A stretch of DNA of 46,480 nt from Pseudomonadota bacterium (GCA_030917925.1 JAUPTV010000022.1:1-46480), one strand, 5' to 3'. Shown: positions 1 through 8,977, numbered from the stretch's first letter. Program-made: numbers and translations. The notes: a model not told the origin generated them from the letters alone.

Positions 1-66
1 CCGGCGCGGATGCGGTATCCTACTGCTTTATTTGCTTGCCGTGAACGGCAAACCTGGATGCAGTGC

Positions 67-2706
67 ATGACGACCCGTTATCTTGATGCCTTTTTCCAAC
101 CGAATGCCATAGCGCTGATTGGGGGCGATGGCGACCGGGATGTGCGAATCGCCCGCAATCTGATGCGCGGTGGCTTCAAAGGACCGGTGATGCCGGTTGA
201 CCCCAAGCGCTGGGCGCTGGAAGGCGCGCTGACCTACCCGGACATCGCCAGTTTGCCGCTGACGCCGGATCTAGCGGTCATTACCCGCCCCCTGGCCGAG
301 GTTCCACCGCTGCTCCAGCAACTGGGCGAACGCGGAGCGCGTGCGGCTCTGCTGGTCAGCCATCTGCCGAGCGCGGCTGATCAGGGACTCATGGACGCCC
401 TGGCCAGTGCCGCCCAGACCGGCGGCATCCGGCTGCTGGGGCCGGGATCGAGCGGCTTCAATGTCCCGCAGGCCCATCTTCAGGTCAGCCTCGGCCCACC
501 GCCGCGCAGCGCTGGCCCCATCGCCTTTCTTACCGAATCCGACACCATCGGCCAAACCGCCCTCGACATTGGCCATCACTACGGTTTTGGCTTCAGCCAT
601 CTGATTCACCTGGGGGCCGGGCTGGATGTAGATCTGGCCGATCTGCTGGACTATCTGGCTGGCGATGCGCACACCCAGGCGATTCTGCTGTACGTTGAGC
701 ATATTGCTGACCCCCGCAAATTCCTGTCCGCCGCCCGGCGCGCCGCCCGCCTGAAGCCGGTGATCGTCCTCAAACCGCGCCGCTATCCCGAAGAACCCGA
801 TGACGCCGTCTATGCCGCCGCCTTTCGCCGCGCCGGTTTGCTGCGGGTCGATGACAGCGACGAATTGTTGCAAATGGTCGAGGTGCTCAAGGCGGCTAAG
901 CGGGTGCAGAACGACCGGCTGGCCATTCTCAGCAACAGTTCCAGCATGAGTTTGCTGGCGACCGACACGCTGTACCATTTTGGCGGACGGCTGGCCCAAT
1001 TCTCCGCGACCACCCAGCAGGGTCTGGAGCCACTGATGGATCCCGGTTCGTTGCTCAATCCCATCGATCTGGGCGATCAGGCTGATGCCAAAGCCTATGG
1101 GCAGGCACTGGATCTGTTATTGGCTGATCCCGGCGTTGATGGCGTCCTGGTGATCAAAACGCCGAGTGTGTTCAGCGATACGGAAGCGGTCGCTGAGGCG
1201 GTGATTGAACGGTTGGCGAAAAGTCCCCGGGTCATCCTCGCCAGCATTCCCGGACCCAATGCCGGAGCCGAAGCCCGCCGCCGACTGCTGGCCCGCCAGG
1301 CACCCACCTATGAAACCGCCAGCGCCGCCGTGCAGGCGTTCATGCGCCTGGTGCAGTACCGGCGCAATCAGGCGCTGTTGATGGAAACGCCGCCTTCGTT
1401 GCCGGAAGTCTTCACCCCTGACGTCACCACGGCGCGCACCCTTCTGGCCAGAGCCTGGGCCGCCGGTCGCCGGCAGTTGGATGAATACGAAGCGGTGCAG
1501 GTGTTGAGCGCCTATGGCCTGCCGGTGATCGAGACCCACTGGGCGGAAACGCCGGCGGCAGCGGCTGAACTGATGGCGGATTGTCGCCAGCCGATGGTGC
1601 TGAAAATTCTGGCTCCGGACGTTCCACAAACGACGCTGCTCGGCGGCACAGCCAGCTTTTTGAGTACCCCGGAAGCCGTGCGGCAAGCGGCTGAGGAACG
1701 CCTGGCGCGGTTACAAGCCATTGCTCCCGCCGCCCGCTGTCATGGGTTTATCCTGCAACCGATGATCGCCCGCGAGAATGCTTACGAGTTAACGCTGGGC
1801 GTGCGGTCCGGGGGGCGCTTCGGTCCGATGATCTACTTTGGTCAGGGTGGCCCGGACGCATCGGCGATTGACGATCTAGCCTATGGCCTGCCGCCGCTGA
1901 ATTTGCACCTGGCCCGCGAGATTATGGCGCAAACCCGCATCTACCAGCGCCTGCGCTATAGCCTGTTGCGCCGACCCAATCTCGATGCACTGGCGCTGGC
2001 GCTGGTGAAAATCTCCCAGATGGTCGTCGATCTGGGCGAACTGGCGGCGCTGGACATCAACCCCTTGTGGAGCCATGCCCAAGGCTTGCTGGCGCTGGAT
2101 GTTCGCATCGAGGTGGCTTCCGCCTTGACCAATCCAGCGGAGCGGTTGGCCATCCGCCCGTATCCGAAAGCCCTGGAAGAAGCGATTCGCCTGCCGGATG
2201 GCCAGGAACTGCTATTGCGTCCGGTGCTGCCGGAAGACGAACCGGCGCTACAAGCTCTGGTCGGGCGGGCGTCGCCGGATGATCTGCGCCGACGCTTCTT
2301 CCAGCCGATTCGGGAACTCAGTCACGCGATGGCGGCATCCCTGACACAGATTGACTATCATCGGGAAATGGCGCTGGTGGCGGTCGGTCCCGGTCTGCCC
2401 GGCCAGGCGACGATTTACGGCATCGTCAACCTCAGCGCCGATCCGGGTCGCGACCGGGCCGAATACTCGATCATGCTCGACCGGGCGATGATGGGGCAGG
2501 GACTCGGACAGCGACTGATGCAGCGGATCATCGACTACGCCAGGGCGCGGGGTATTGGCGAGATTTATGGCGAAGTGCTGCAGGAAAACCGACCCATGCT
2601 ACGCTTGAATCGAATGCTGGGCTTTGCGGTACACGCCGACCCGGATGACCCCAGCCTCAAACTGGTCGTATTAAAACTGCATCACATTGAAATGTCGGCG
2701 GGATAA
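67..2706 (+). CDS. PatZ-type protein lysine acetyltransferase (acyl-CoA synthetase-like + GNAT)
   Basis: Predicted protein lysine acetyltransferase of the PatZ/YfiQ (Pat) type, which in this family acetylates metabolic enzymes such as acetyl-CoA synthetase. From the Met at 67 it is 879 residues, close to the 886 of E. coli PatZ. Order of domains: CoA-binding Rossmann domain (about 5-130, with IALIGGDGDRD), succinyl-CoA-ligase-like domain (about 150-290), ATP-grasp domain (about 468-690, starting near LDEYEAVQVLSAYGLPV) and a C-terminal GNAT domain (about 706-875) with the acetyl-CoA loop GQGLGQRL. The family carries a degenerate NDP-forming synthetase part; I did not find an obvious catalytic His. 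In-frame upstream ATGs at 10 and 58 exist, but the N-terminus at 67 (MTTRYLDAFFQPNAIALIGG) matches the family. The response regulator starts 9 bp downstream, suggesting one operon. Confidence 0.9.
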   Translation: MTTRYLDAFFQPNAIALIGGDGDRDVRIARNLMRGGFKGPVMPVDPKRWALEGALTYPDIASLPLTPDLAVITRPLAEVPPLLQQLGERGARAALLVSHLPSAADQGLMDALASAAQTGGIRLLGPGSSGFNVPQAHLQVSLGPPPRSAGPIAFLTESDTIGQTALDIGHHYGFGFSHLIHLGAGLDVDLADLLDYLAGDAHTQAILLYVEHIADPRKFLSAARRAARLKPVIVLKPRRYPEEPDDAVYAAAFRRAGLLRVDDSDELLQMVEVLKAAKRVQNDRLAILSNSSSMSLLATDTLYHFGGRLAQFSATTQQGLEPLMDPGSLLNPIDLGDQADAKAYGQALDLLLADPGVDGVLVIKTPSVFSDTEAVAEAVIERLAKSPRVILASIPGPNAGAEARRRLLARQAPTYETASAAVQAFMRLVQYRRNQALLMETPPSLPEVFTPDVTTARTLLARAWAAGRRQLDEYEAVQVLSAYGLPVIETHWAETPAAAAELMADCRQPMVLKILAPDVPQTTLLGGTASFLSTPEAVRQAAEERLARLQAIAPAARCHGFILQPMIARENAYELTLGVRSGGRFGPMIYFGQGGPDASAIDDLAYGLPPLNLHLAREIMAQTRIYQRLRYSLLRRPNLDALALALVKISQMVVDLGELAALDINPLWSHAQGLLALDVRIEVASALTNPAERLAIRPYPKALEEAIRLPDGQELLLRPVLPEDEPALQALVGRASPDDLRRRFFQPIRELSHAMAASLTQIDYHREMALVAVGPGLPGQATIYGIVNLSADPGRDRAEYSIMLDRAMMGQGLGQRLMQRIIDYARARGIGEIYGEVLQENRPMLRLNRMLGFAVHADPDDPSLKLVVLKLHHIEMSAG

Positions 2707-2715
2707 GGAGGGGGG

Positions 2716-3114
2716 ATGAATGAAAAGCGCTTATTGATTGTCGATGATGAACCGGAATTTGGCGAGATGGTGGCGCGGGTAGCGACGGATTTGGGCTATG
2801 AAGCGCAGGTGACGACGAACGGCCGCGCTTTTCAGTCTGCCTACCTGGAGGCACCGCCCACGCTGATTGTGCTGGATATGGTCATGCCAGAGATGGACGG
2901 CAACGAGTTGGTGGTCTGGCTGACCGAGCAGGGCTATCAGTCGGGGCTGATCATTATCACCGGTTACAGTCCGCAATACGCCCGTGATGCGCAACTGCTG
3001 GCGGAATTCAAAGGGCTAAGCTCGGTGATTACCCTCGCCAAGCCCATTCGGATCGCGAAATTGCGCGAGGCCATAACCCAGGCTGAGGCGGAGGAATCCC
3101 CTCAACATCGTTAA
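2716..3114 (+). CDS. single-domain response regulator
   Basis: A stand-alone receiver domain of 132 residues without an output domain. The acidic pocket (D10, D11, E12), the phosphoacceptor D54 in LIVLDMVMPEMDG, the switch residue T82 (IIITGYS) and K109 (LAKPIR) are all present, so it should be phosphorylatable. A very strong Shine-Dalgarno (AAGGAGGGGGG) lies directly before the ATG. It begins 9 bp after the acetyltransferase gene. No histidine kinase is adjacent; the nearest one is at 44.3 kb. Single-domain regulators of this type act in phosphorelays or by protein-protein contact; the partner cannot be told from sequence. The pairing with a protein acetyltransferase is unusual. Confidence 0.9.
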   Translation: MNEKRLLIVDDEPEFGEMVARVATDLGYEAQVTTNGRAFQSAYLEAPPTLIVLDMVMPEMDGNELVVWLTEQGYQSGLIIITGYSPQYARDAQLLAEFKGLSSVITLAKPIRIAKLREAITQAEAEESPQHR

Positions 3115-3220
3115 ACTGGTTGGGCGGTCTCATTTTAGCTACAAAATTGTTCTACAATAAACTTTCAGGAAAAGCCGAATCCCCGGTTTTCACTGTTCGC
3201 CTGGCTTTCTGGAGACCCTG

Positions 3221-4429
3221 ATGTCCAAGCTCTCAGTCCGCATTTCCGAAGATCCACAACGTCCGATGGGCCATGCCATTGTGACCTTGGAGGGCCTGCC
3301 GCGCACCTTGGAAACCTTCGAATTCGCCCTGGGTCGTCACGGCTTCGCGGCCAACCACCTGGGTCCAGGCGGCTGGCAAGGCGCGGAATGCTGGTTACAG
3401 CCTGAAGAAGTCTGGTATAGCGGCGATGCGCTGAAATTCATGATTCATCCCGAACTGGCGTTTCAGTTGGAAAACATGCCCTATCGCCTGGCGGTGCGTG
3501 GTCAGGGACTGACGGAAACCGCCGCCCTAACGCTGGTCTGGCCGCTGGAACTGGACATTGAAGAAGGTCTGGAAAGCGCTGAACGTCGGGTCATCGGTGG
3601 TACGCGGATCAGTTCTGCTCCGAAACCGCCTCCGCCACCCGCGCCTGCATCGCCGCCGCCGTTGCCTGAACTGCATCCTGCCGATTTACCCATTCCCGAT
3701 ATGCCGATTCCCGAGATGAGCGGCGGGCTGGAAGCGGAGAAAGAGGAAAACTTGCCCACCCGGGTCGTAGTGCGCGGGCCGGGGTCTTCACCAAATCGTC
3801 TCGATGAAGCACCCACCCGGCGGGTAGAAGGACGGATTGTTTCCACGCCCATCGACAGTGAAGCTCGGGTGTTCGGCCCCCCAGGCGCGCCGAAAATCCT
3901 CTCCGAGCCGATTGCCGCCTCACACGAGCCACCATCGGCTGATGTACGACCGTCCCCAGCGCCAGTCTCGACTCCAGCACCGCCTGATGCCGTCGGGACA
4001 GCACAACAGAATCGCTGGTTCGGATGGTTGCTGGCCATCGCGGCCATCGCGGCGGCAGTTGGAGGCGGATGGTGGTGGTTCAATCGCCAGTCCAGCACGC
4101 CTGAGCGGGTCCCGGCCGTAACCCCGGCAAGACCGTCTGGCGACCTTCGCATGAACGTAACGCCAAAACCCATTCCGGCTTCCGAACCACGCCCAGCCCC
4201 GGAACCCGTGCCTGCGCCGGAACCCCGCCCGGCCCCCGAACCGGCATTAGCCGCCGAACCGCACCCTGCGCCCGAGCCTAAACCCGCGCCAAAGCTGACA
4301 CCGGAATCGGTTCGTCCAATACCGCCCGCGCCACCTGCGCCGCCCGGCTCCCGACGTGATCTGGAAGATGAATTGAAATCGCAGTTTGATCCGACTCTGC
4401 AAGATCTGGAGAGGAGTCTGCGCCGTTGA
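3221..4429 (+). CDS. hypothetical bitopic membrane protein with Pro-rich repeats
   Basis: I do not recognise a named family. The 402-residue protein has a compact N-terminal domain (about 1-125, Trp-rich, no signal peptide), a proline-rich linker (about 125-265), one clear membrane segment (about 266-288, WFGWLLAIAAIAAAVGGGWWWF) and a C-terminal part made of PAPEP/RPAPEP repeats (about 310-375) followed by a short charged tail. Without a signal peptide, the N-terminal domain is probably cytoplasmic and the Pro-rich tail periplasmic. SD GGAG lies 6 bp before the ATG. The gene opens a cluster with a TAXI binding protein, a second larger protein of the same layout and a small membrane protein. 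A TACAAT hexamer at 3153-3158 could be a -10 box, but no convincing -35 is seen. The long reading frame on the opposite strand here is a composition artefact. Confidence 0.7.
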   Translation: MSKLSVRISEDPQRPMGHAIVTLEGLPRTLETFEFALGRHGFAANHLGPGGWQGAECWLQPEEVWYSGDALKFMIHPELAFQLENMPYRLAVRGQGLTETAALTLVWPLELDIEEGLESAERRVIGGTRISSAPKPPPPPAPASPPPLPELHPADLPIPDMPIPEMSGGLEAEKEENLPTRVVVRGPGSSPNRLDEAPTRRVEGRIVSTPIDSEARVFGPPGAPKILSEPIAASHEPPSADVRPSPAPVSTPAPPDAVGTAQQNRWFGWLLAIAAIAAAVGGGWWWFNRQSSTPERVPAVTPARPSGDLRMNVTPKPIPASEPRPAPEPVPAPEPRPAPEPALAAEPHPAPEPKPAPKLTPESVRPIPPAPPAPPGSRRDLEDELKSQFDPTLQDLERSLRR

Positions 4430-4452
4430 AAAATTGTACCCGGAGTTTTCCC

Positions 4453-5505
4453 ATGAATCGTTTGCTGATCGGCAGTCTGTTCTTTCTGATGGGGCTGGCT
4501 GGCCCGGCTTTCGCTGAAGACGCCAATGCCCAACAGATTGGCATGGTCACCGGCTCCCGGACCGGCACCTATATTCAGTTTGGCAACGACATTGCCGGAA
4601 TCGCCAAACCGGTCGGTCTGGATATCCTGGTCAAGGATTCCCAGGGTTCCATCGATAATATCAAGCGCATGAACAGCAAGGAAAATGCCGCTCTGGGCAT
4701 TGTACAATCCGACGTACTGGGGTTTCTCAGCCGCTCCGAGAATCCGGAGATGCGTCAAGTCGCTGAACGACTACGGCTAATTTTTCCGTTCTATAATGAA
4801 GAAGTGCATTTGTTCGCCAGCAAAGCGATTCGATCCTTCAATGACCTGCAGGGCAAACGGGTAGCCGTGGGCGAACCGGGTAGTGGGAGTTGGCTGACGG
4901 CGACCAACCTGTTGCAGATGACCGGCGTCAAACCAGCGGAATTGCTGAATCTGCCGCCGTTGCAAGGCGTCACGGCGGTGCTGAAAGGTGAAGCCGACGC
5001 CATGTTTTATGTCGCAGGCAAGTCGGTCAGTCTGTTTACCAAGGTGGGCAATCTGATTACCCGGCCGGAATTTGCCGCGATGCTGGCGAACGTGCATTTT
5101 GTGCCGCTCGATGATCCCCGGATGTTGCGCGAATATCAGCCGACCCTGATTGGTAAAACGGATTACGACTGGCTGACCGAAGACGCCTCAACCATCACGG
5201 TTAAGGCGGTGCTGATGAGCTTTGATTTTTCCGGTAAAAAGACACCCTATTTCGTTCAGCGTTGCCAACAGTTAGCGCAACTCGGCCAGGCGATCCGTAC
5301 AAACCTCGATCAGCTCCGCCAAACCGGTCACGCTAAATGGAAGGAGATCAATCTGGATGAGAAAGTCGGCATCTGGCCGCTGGATTCCTGTTCGCGCCGC
5401 GAGGTCAAGAAGTCGGGCGGGGCGAACGTCGATCTGACTCGTGAGCTGGAGAAAATGCTACTGAATCAGCAGGAATGGCCGATTCGCAAGATTCCAGCAG
5501 CTTGA
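4453..5505 (+). CDS. TAXI-family TRAP-type periplasmic solute-binding protein
   Basis: Periplasmic solute-binding protein of the TAXI family, which normally delivers small acids to a TRAP permease. It is 350 residues with a clean signal peptide (MNRLLIGSLFFLMGLAGPAFA, cut before E22). Typical TAXI features follow: IGMVTGSRTGTYIQFGNDIA near the mature N-terminus, LGIVQSDVL, LQGKRVAVGEPGSGSWLTA and LKGEADAMFYVAGKSV. The Met at 4453 is chosen because the signal peptide starts there and a CGGAG Shine-Dalgarno sits 7 bp upstream; the frame stays open upstream into the preceding gene's end. No DctM/DctQ-like or fused TRAP permease gene is in the window. Instead it lies between two bitopic Pro-rich membrane proteins, so it may work as a sensor or ligand-binding partner rather than a transporter component. 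That role is inference. Confidence 0.88.
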   Translation: MNRLLIGSLFFLMGLAGPAFAEDANAQQIGMVTGSRTGTYIQFGNDIAGIAKPVGLDILVKDSQGSIDNIKRMNSKENAALGIVQSDVLGFLSRSENPEMRQVAERLRLIFPFYNEEVHLFASKAIRSFNDLQGKRVAVGEPGSGSWLTATNLLQMTGVKPAELLNLPPLQGVTAVLKGEADAMFYVAGKSVSLFTKVGNLITRPEFAAMLANVHFVPLDDPRMLREYQPTLIGKTDYDWLTEDASTITVKAVLMSFDFSGKKTPYFVQRCQQLAQLGQAIRTNLDQLRQTGHAKWKEINLDEKVGIWPLDSCSRREVKKSGGANVDLTRELEKMLLNQQEWPIRKIPAA

Positions 5506-5534
5506 ATATCAACGATACATGAGGCGTGGCGGCC

Positions 5535-7436
5535 ATGCGGGAACAAATTCTTCTTAGCAGCGTTTCCTTTGATGGGGTGCGGGAGCGCGGCGGATTCGGT
5601 CAACCGCTGTATGCGCTGTACCCGCAAATCCGGGCGGTGCTGGCCAGCGAACTGGGATCGGATACGGCGGATTTACTGGCGGAACCGGTGGTGGATCGCG
5701 CCCACAATCGCATCGATTGGTATACCGAGGGCGAGCCGGACCAACCACCCATTGTGTTAAGCGATTGGCCGGAGGAGGAACGTCAACTGCTTCTCGACCG
5801 GGTTCATGCTCTGCTGGAACGGGGCCGGAAAATGGCCGAGTCCTATACGGCTTCCGGCGATACGCAACGCATCCAACTGGGCGCTATCCTCAAGGCTGTC
5901 CTGAATCCACCGACGGAAAACGAGGTCTTTGTGGTCAATGGCCGTCCAGTCGTTGCGCACTGGGGATTTTCCCCGGATCAGCCGTGGGCCGGATCAGAAA
6001 TCCCCGTCCGAGGGGCATTGGCCGCATCGGAATCGCCGCCTGAGCGCGTGGTCCCGGATATTACGATTCCTGAATCGGAAGCCGCTTTACTGCGCCCGAC
6101 AGCAACGGATGAACCTTCATCGGCTGCCGAACCTTCCGCCGAATCAGCGCCCCTGCCGCCGCCTGCCGAATCGTTGCCTGATTTACCTCCTGAGTTGCCG
6201 CCCAAAGCGCCTGCCGAATCGGTGGCGACGCTGCTGGCCAAGCCGGTTGAACCCGAAGACGAGGCCCGTTCATCGCCGGCGGTGGAAAATCCGCCTTCGG
6301 CGCTGCGCTATGTGGTAGTCGGTTCGCAGTATTTCTGGAGCGTAGCGGTGTTGGCGCTGCTGTTGGCGCTAGGAGCGGTTTTCTGGAGTATGACCCGGAG
6401 TTCCACACCAGTGTTGTCTGGCGAAGCCGCCTCACTCGCGCCGGACGCTGCGCTGGATCGCGCTTTAACCGAGGCACGGAACGTTGAACAGGAGTTGCGC
6501 ATCCGGCTGGAACAGCGGTTGGTGGATCTGGCTCAGCAACAGGGCCGGTGTTCATTGCCGACCGAAATGAACCCTGCGTCGATTCCATCAACGCCATCGG
6601 CACCGCTGGCTCTTACCGTTCCAACGATGACGCCATCGATGACCTCTGCGCTGCCAACGCCGCAGAACAACCCGGCGTCAGTGACTCCGCATTCAGCCGC
6701 AGCAGCCTCAGTCCCCAGCTTGCCGGTTGCCCCTGAAATTCGCGCCCCCGAGCAACCCGGCGCTATCGGCTCAGTCCCCAGCTCGCCGCCGGTTGCGCCC
6801 GCCGTTGATGATACGGCATCGCCTCAAACCTCGCCGTCAATGGCTGATTCCGGATCGTTGCCTGCCGTTCCGGCGTCCCCCCAACCAGCAGCAGTAGAAC
6901 CGGCGATGCGAACCCTGGAGGACGCTCTCAGCGATTCCCGACCCCTGATCGCCCCGCCGCCGACTGGCCCGGAACCCGCCAGTGAACCACTGACTCAAGC
7001 GGAGCCTACGCCTGAGGAGCGTCAGGAGTTCGCCAGCCGGTTGTCCGCGACCGGTGCAAAGATCGGCGCAATGACCGCAACGCTGCTCTGGGACGGGAGC
7101 GCCGATCTTGATTTGGTAGTCCGTTGTCCATCGGGACAAACGCTGGATTATTTAACGCCCCGTGGCTGCGGCGGAGCCTTGGACGTGGATGCTAACTCCG
7201 CCCGCGAGACCCTGAGCGAGAAGCCAGTGGAAAATATTTTCTGGCCGGCGGGTCAGGCGGCACCAGGCGCTTATAAAATTGCGGTCCGCTATGAACCGCG
7301 CAAGGATGAACGCAATCCCCAGCCGACGCCGTTTCAAATCCGGCTGATTCGCGACAGTCAGGAACGGATGTTTAAAGGGACGATCCGCCCACACAAAACC
7401 TTGCCGATTGCCAATTTCACCGTGGTGGAGCGCTAG
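5535..7436 (+). CDS. bitopic membrane protein with C-terminal DUF2135/YfaP-like domain; N-terminus SrfA-like
   Basis: A 633-residue protein. The N-terminal domain (about 1-165, with RIDWYTEGEP and NEVFVVNGRPVVAHWGF) reminds me from memory of SrfA-family proteins of enteric bacteria; this is tentative. A Pro-rich linker follows, then one membrane segment (about 265-287, YFWSVAVLALLLALGAVFW), a short coiled coil (about 308-335), a long Pro/Ser/Ala-rich stretch, and a beta-rich C-terminal domain (about 507-633) with LLWDGSADLDLVVRCPSG, CGGALDVDAN and PGAYKIAVRYE. That pattern is typical of DUF2135/YfaP-like domains, which are extracytoplasmic. ATG 5535 is preferred over the in-frame GTG 5526 because GAGG at 5521-5524 is too close to the latter. 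The next gene starts 3 bp after the stop, so they are probably translated together. srfB and srfC homologues are not seen nearby. Confidence 0.7.
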   Translation: MREQILLSSVSFDGVRERGGFGQPLYALYPQIRAVLASELGSDTADLLAEPVVDRAHNRIDWYTEGEPDQPPIVLSDWPEEERQLLLDRVHALLERGRKMAESYTASGDTQRIQLGAILKAVLNPPTENEVFVVNGRPVVAHWGFSPDQPWAGSEIPVRGALAASESPPERVVPDITIPESEAALLRPTATDEPSSAAEPSAESAPLPPPAESLPDLPPELPPKAPAESVATLLAKPVEPEDEARSSPAVENPPSALRYVVVGSQYFWSVAVLALLLALGAVFWSMTRSSTPVLSGEAASLAPDAALDRALTEARNVEQELRIRLEQRLVDLAQQQGRCSLPTEMNPASIPSTPSAPLALTVPTMTPSMTSALPTPQNNPASVTPHSAAAASVPSLPVAPEIRAPEQPGAIGSVPSSPPVAPAVDDTASPQTSPSMADSGSLPAVPASPQPAAVEPAMRTLEDALSDSRPLIAPPPTGPEPASEPLTQAEPTPEERQEFASRLSATGAKIGAMTATLLWDGSADLDLVVRCPSGQTLDYLTPRGCGGALDVDANSARETLSEKPVENIFWPAGQAAPGAYKIAVRYEPRKDERNPQPTPFQIRLIRDSQERMFKGTIRPHKTLPIANFTVVER

Positions 7437-7439
7437 AAC

Positions 7440-7778
7440 ATGACTGAGCAAATGCACTCATCGTTCACCGTCTATACCGCCGAAGCGGCGATTCCCGGCT
7501 ACCAGCGTGCCTGGGTATGGGGAACCGTGACGCTGGCAGTATTGTTATGCGGTGCCCTGGCGGGTTGGCTGTTCAGCGGCGTCCTGTCGCCACGGTCCAT
7601 CAGCAGTATTCAACCCGCCAGCGGCATGGCGGATGGGGCGGTGCTCCTGGCCGAGCAGGAGGCGGTTAACGCCCAGTTACGGGAGCGTATCAGCCAACTC
7701 GAACAGGCACTGGGGGGGGATGTTTGTGCGTCGACGGCATTGAAAGCGTTGGGCGGGAAGGCCGAAAATCGGCAATAG
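7440..7778 (+). CDS. small membrane protein with coiled coil
   Basis: A 112-residue protein with no family I can name. It has a hydrophilic N-terminus, one membrane segment (about 24-46, VWGTVTLAVLLCGALAGWLF) and a predicted coiled coil (about 74-95, EAVNAQLRERISQLEQAL), followed by a lone Cys and a short tail. The larger upstream protein also has a coiled coil plus Cys after its membrane segment, so the two could pair through these regions in the periplasm (inference). The start lies 3 bp after the upstream stop with GGAG 9 bp before the ATG. The gene ends with a small GCCGA/TCGGC hairpin (7761-7773) overlapping its last codons. It closes the 3.2-7.8 kb cluster. Confidence 0.6.
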   Translation: MTEQMHSSFTVYTAEAAIPGYQRAWVWGTVTLAVLLCGALAGWLFSGVLSPRSISSIQPASGMADGAVLLAEQEAVNAQLRERISQLEQALGGDVCASTALKALGGKAENRQ

Positions 7779-7791
7779 CTTTGAAAAATTA

Positions 7792-7803
7792 TTGAATATT
7801 CAA
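7792..7803. promoter_or_regulatory. perfect 12-bp palindrome upstream of osmC-like gene
   Basis: TTGAATATTCAA is an exact inverted repeat in the 41-bp gap between the small membrane protein and the OsmC-like gene, 16 bp before its ATG. It could be a dimeric regulator's operator, but a 12-mer palindrome in an AT-rich gap may also arise by chance. Confidence 0.3.
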
Positions 7804-7819
7804 TTTCCTGGAGCATTTT

Positions 7820-8272
7820 ATGTCTGAATTTTCCATACAGCTTGACTGGCGGCGCACAACGCCGGATTTCGACACGAAAACCTTTGATCGCAGTCATACC
7901 TGGCGACTGGCGGGTGGGCAGATGGTTCAGGGTTCGTCGGCCCCCGACTATTCCGGCGATCCCAACCGCAGCAATCCTGAGGAGGCATTGCTGGCGGCGT
8001 TGTCGAGTTGCCACATGTTGACGTTTCTGACCATTGCCGCACTCAGGAAACTGGTCGTGGACCATTACGAAGATGAGCCGACCGCCGAACTGGGCAAGAA
8101 CACCAAGGGTAAAATGATGGTGGCCCGGCTGACCTTGCGGCCCCAGGTAGTCTTTGGCGGCGATACGATTCCCGACGCAGATACCGTGCGGGAACTGCAC
8201 CGCAAAGCCAAGGACAACTGTTTTGTGGGCAACTCGCTGCTCAGTGAAATGGTTCTGGAGCCGCGTTTTTAG
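7820..8272 (+). CDS. OsmC-family peroxide reductase-like protein
   Basis: OsmC/Ohr superfamily protein of 150 residues; members are thiol-dependent peroxidases that reduce organic hydroperoxides or hydrogen peroxide. Both redox cysteines are present: C64 in AALSSCHML and C134 in KAKDNCFVGNSLL, with the SNPEEALLAALSSCH segment typical of the family. It belongs to the OsmC-like branch rather than Ohr, judging from the motif wording, but I cannot assign the exact subgroup. SD GGAG lies 7 bp before the ATG. A 12-bp palindrome sits upstream. The L,D-transpeptidase gene follows after 64 bp in the same direction. Confidence 0.88.
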   Translation: MSEFSIQLDWRRTTPDFDTKTFDRSHTWRLAGGQMVQGSSAPDYSGDPNRSNPEEALLAALSSCHMLTFLTIAALRKLVVDHYEDEPTAELGKNTKGKMMVARLTLRPQVVFGGDTIPDADTVRELHRKAKDNCFVGNSLLSEMVLEPRF

Positions 8273-8336
8273 AATGGCATCACCGTCCCGGTTGCCCGAT
8301 AAATTCACCCTGATAATAGACCGCATGAGGTTGAAC

Positions 8337-8957
8337 ATGAGGAGTATGCAGTTCAGTCAACGGATTTTGCTTATCGGCGTACTGGCTGGATTGACCAGCG
8401 CCTGTACTTCGAACTCGATCCAGGAGGCTGGCCAACAGCCCCCAGTGGTGGAGATCCCGGATTCAACGCCCCGTGGCCCCTGGCTGCTGGTGGATACCAA
8501 GACCGATCAACTGATGATTATGCAGGGCAACCGTCCGGTTGAAGTTTTCCATCAAGTGGCTTTGGGCAGTAGTGGCGCGGGACTCAAACATCGGCGCGGC
8601 GATAACAAAACGCCGATTGGCGTATTTCGGGTCGGCTGGATCAATGATCAAAGCCGGTTCAAGCGCTTTATCGGTCTGGATTATCCCAATATTGACTATG
8701 CCGAACGGGCCTTGCGCGAGCAGCGCATTAACCATGCGACCTACGAACGCATCCGCACCGCCTGGCTGAACGGTCGTCGGCCGCCGCAGGATACCCCACT
8801 GGGCGGGCAGATCGGGATTCATGGCATCGGGTCAGGTAATCCCAGTGTCCATCAAGCAGGTATTGATTGGACCAGTGGCTGCGTAGCGCTGGACAACCGG
8901 CAAATCGAAGCGTTGCGCCCGTGGGTGCAAGTCGGAATGCGGGTAGAAATCCGTTAA
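8337..8957 (+). CDS. L,D-transpeptidase (YkuD domain) lipoprotein
   Basis: Predicted periplasmic L,D-transpeptidase of 206 residues. These enzymes make 3-3 peptidoglycan cross-links or attach proteins to diaminopimelate. The N-terminus is a lipoprotein-like signal (LIGVLAGLTSAC, lipidation Cys at 23, slightly non-canonical because -3 is Thr). The YkuD domain runs from about PWLLVDTKTDQLMIMQ to the C-terminus, with TPIGVFRV, IGIHGIG and the active-site block TSGCVAL (Cys about 182); the His of the usual SHGC motif is Ser here, as seen in some subfamilies. ATG 8337 is chosen because TGAGG sits 6 bp upstream; ATGs at 8325 and 8346 are alternatives. It lies 144 bp upstream of an Lpp-like gene, with a second L,D-transpeptidase beyond. 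Confidence 0.85.
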   Translation: MRSMQFSQRILLIGVLAGLTSACTSNSIQEAGQQPPVVEIPDSTPRGPWLLVDTKTDQLMIMQGNRPVEVFHQVALGSSGAGLKHRRGDNKTPIGVFRVGWINDQSRFKRFIGLDYPNIDYAERALREQRINHATYERIRTAWLNGRRPPQDTPLGGQIGIHGIGSGNPSVHQAGIDWTSGCVALDNRQIEALRPWVQVGMRVEIR

Positions 8958-8977
8958 GCCCGGTATCATTTTCGCCA

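Noticed and set aside
3502-4758. Long minus-strand open frame (418 codons) opposite the Pro-rich protein and the TAXI gene
   Set aside because: It is Gly/Ser/Ala-rich with no domain, arises from GC-rich Pro codons on the other strand, and overlaps two well-supported genes.
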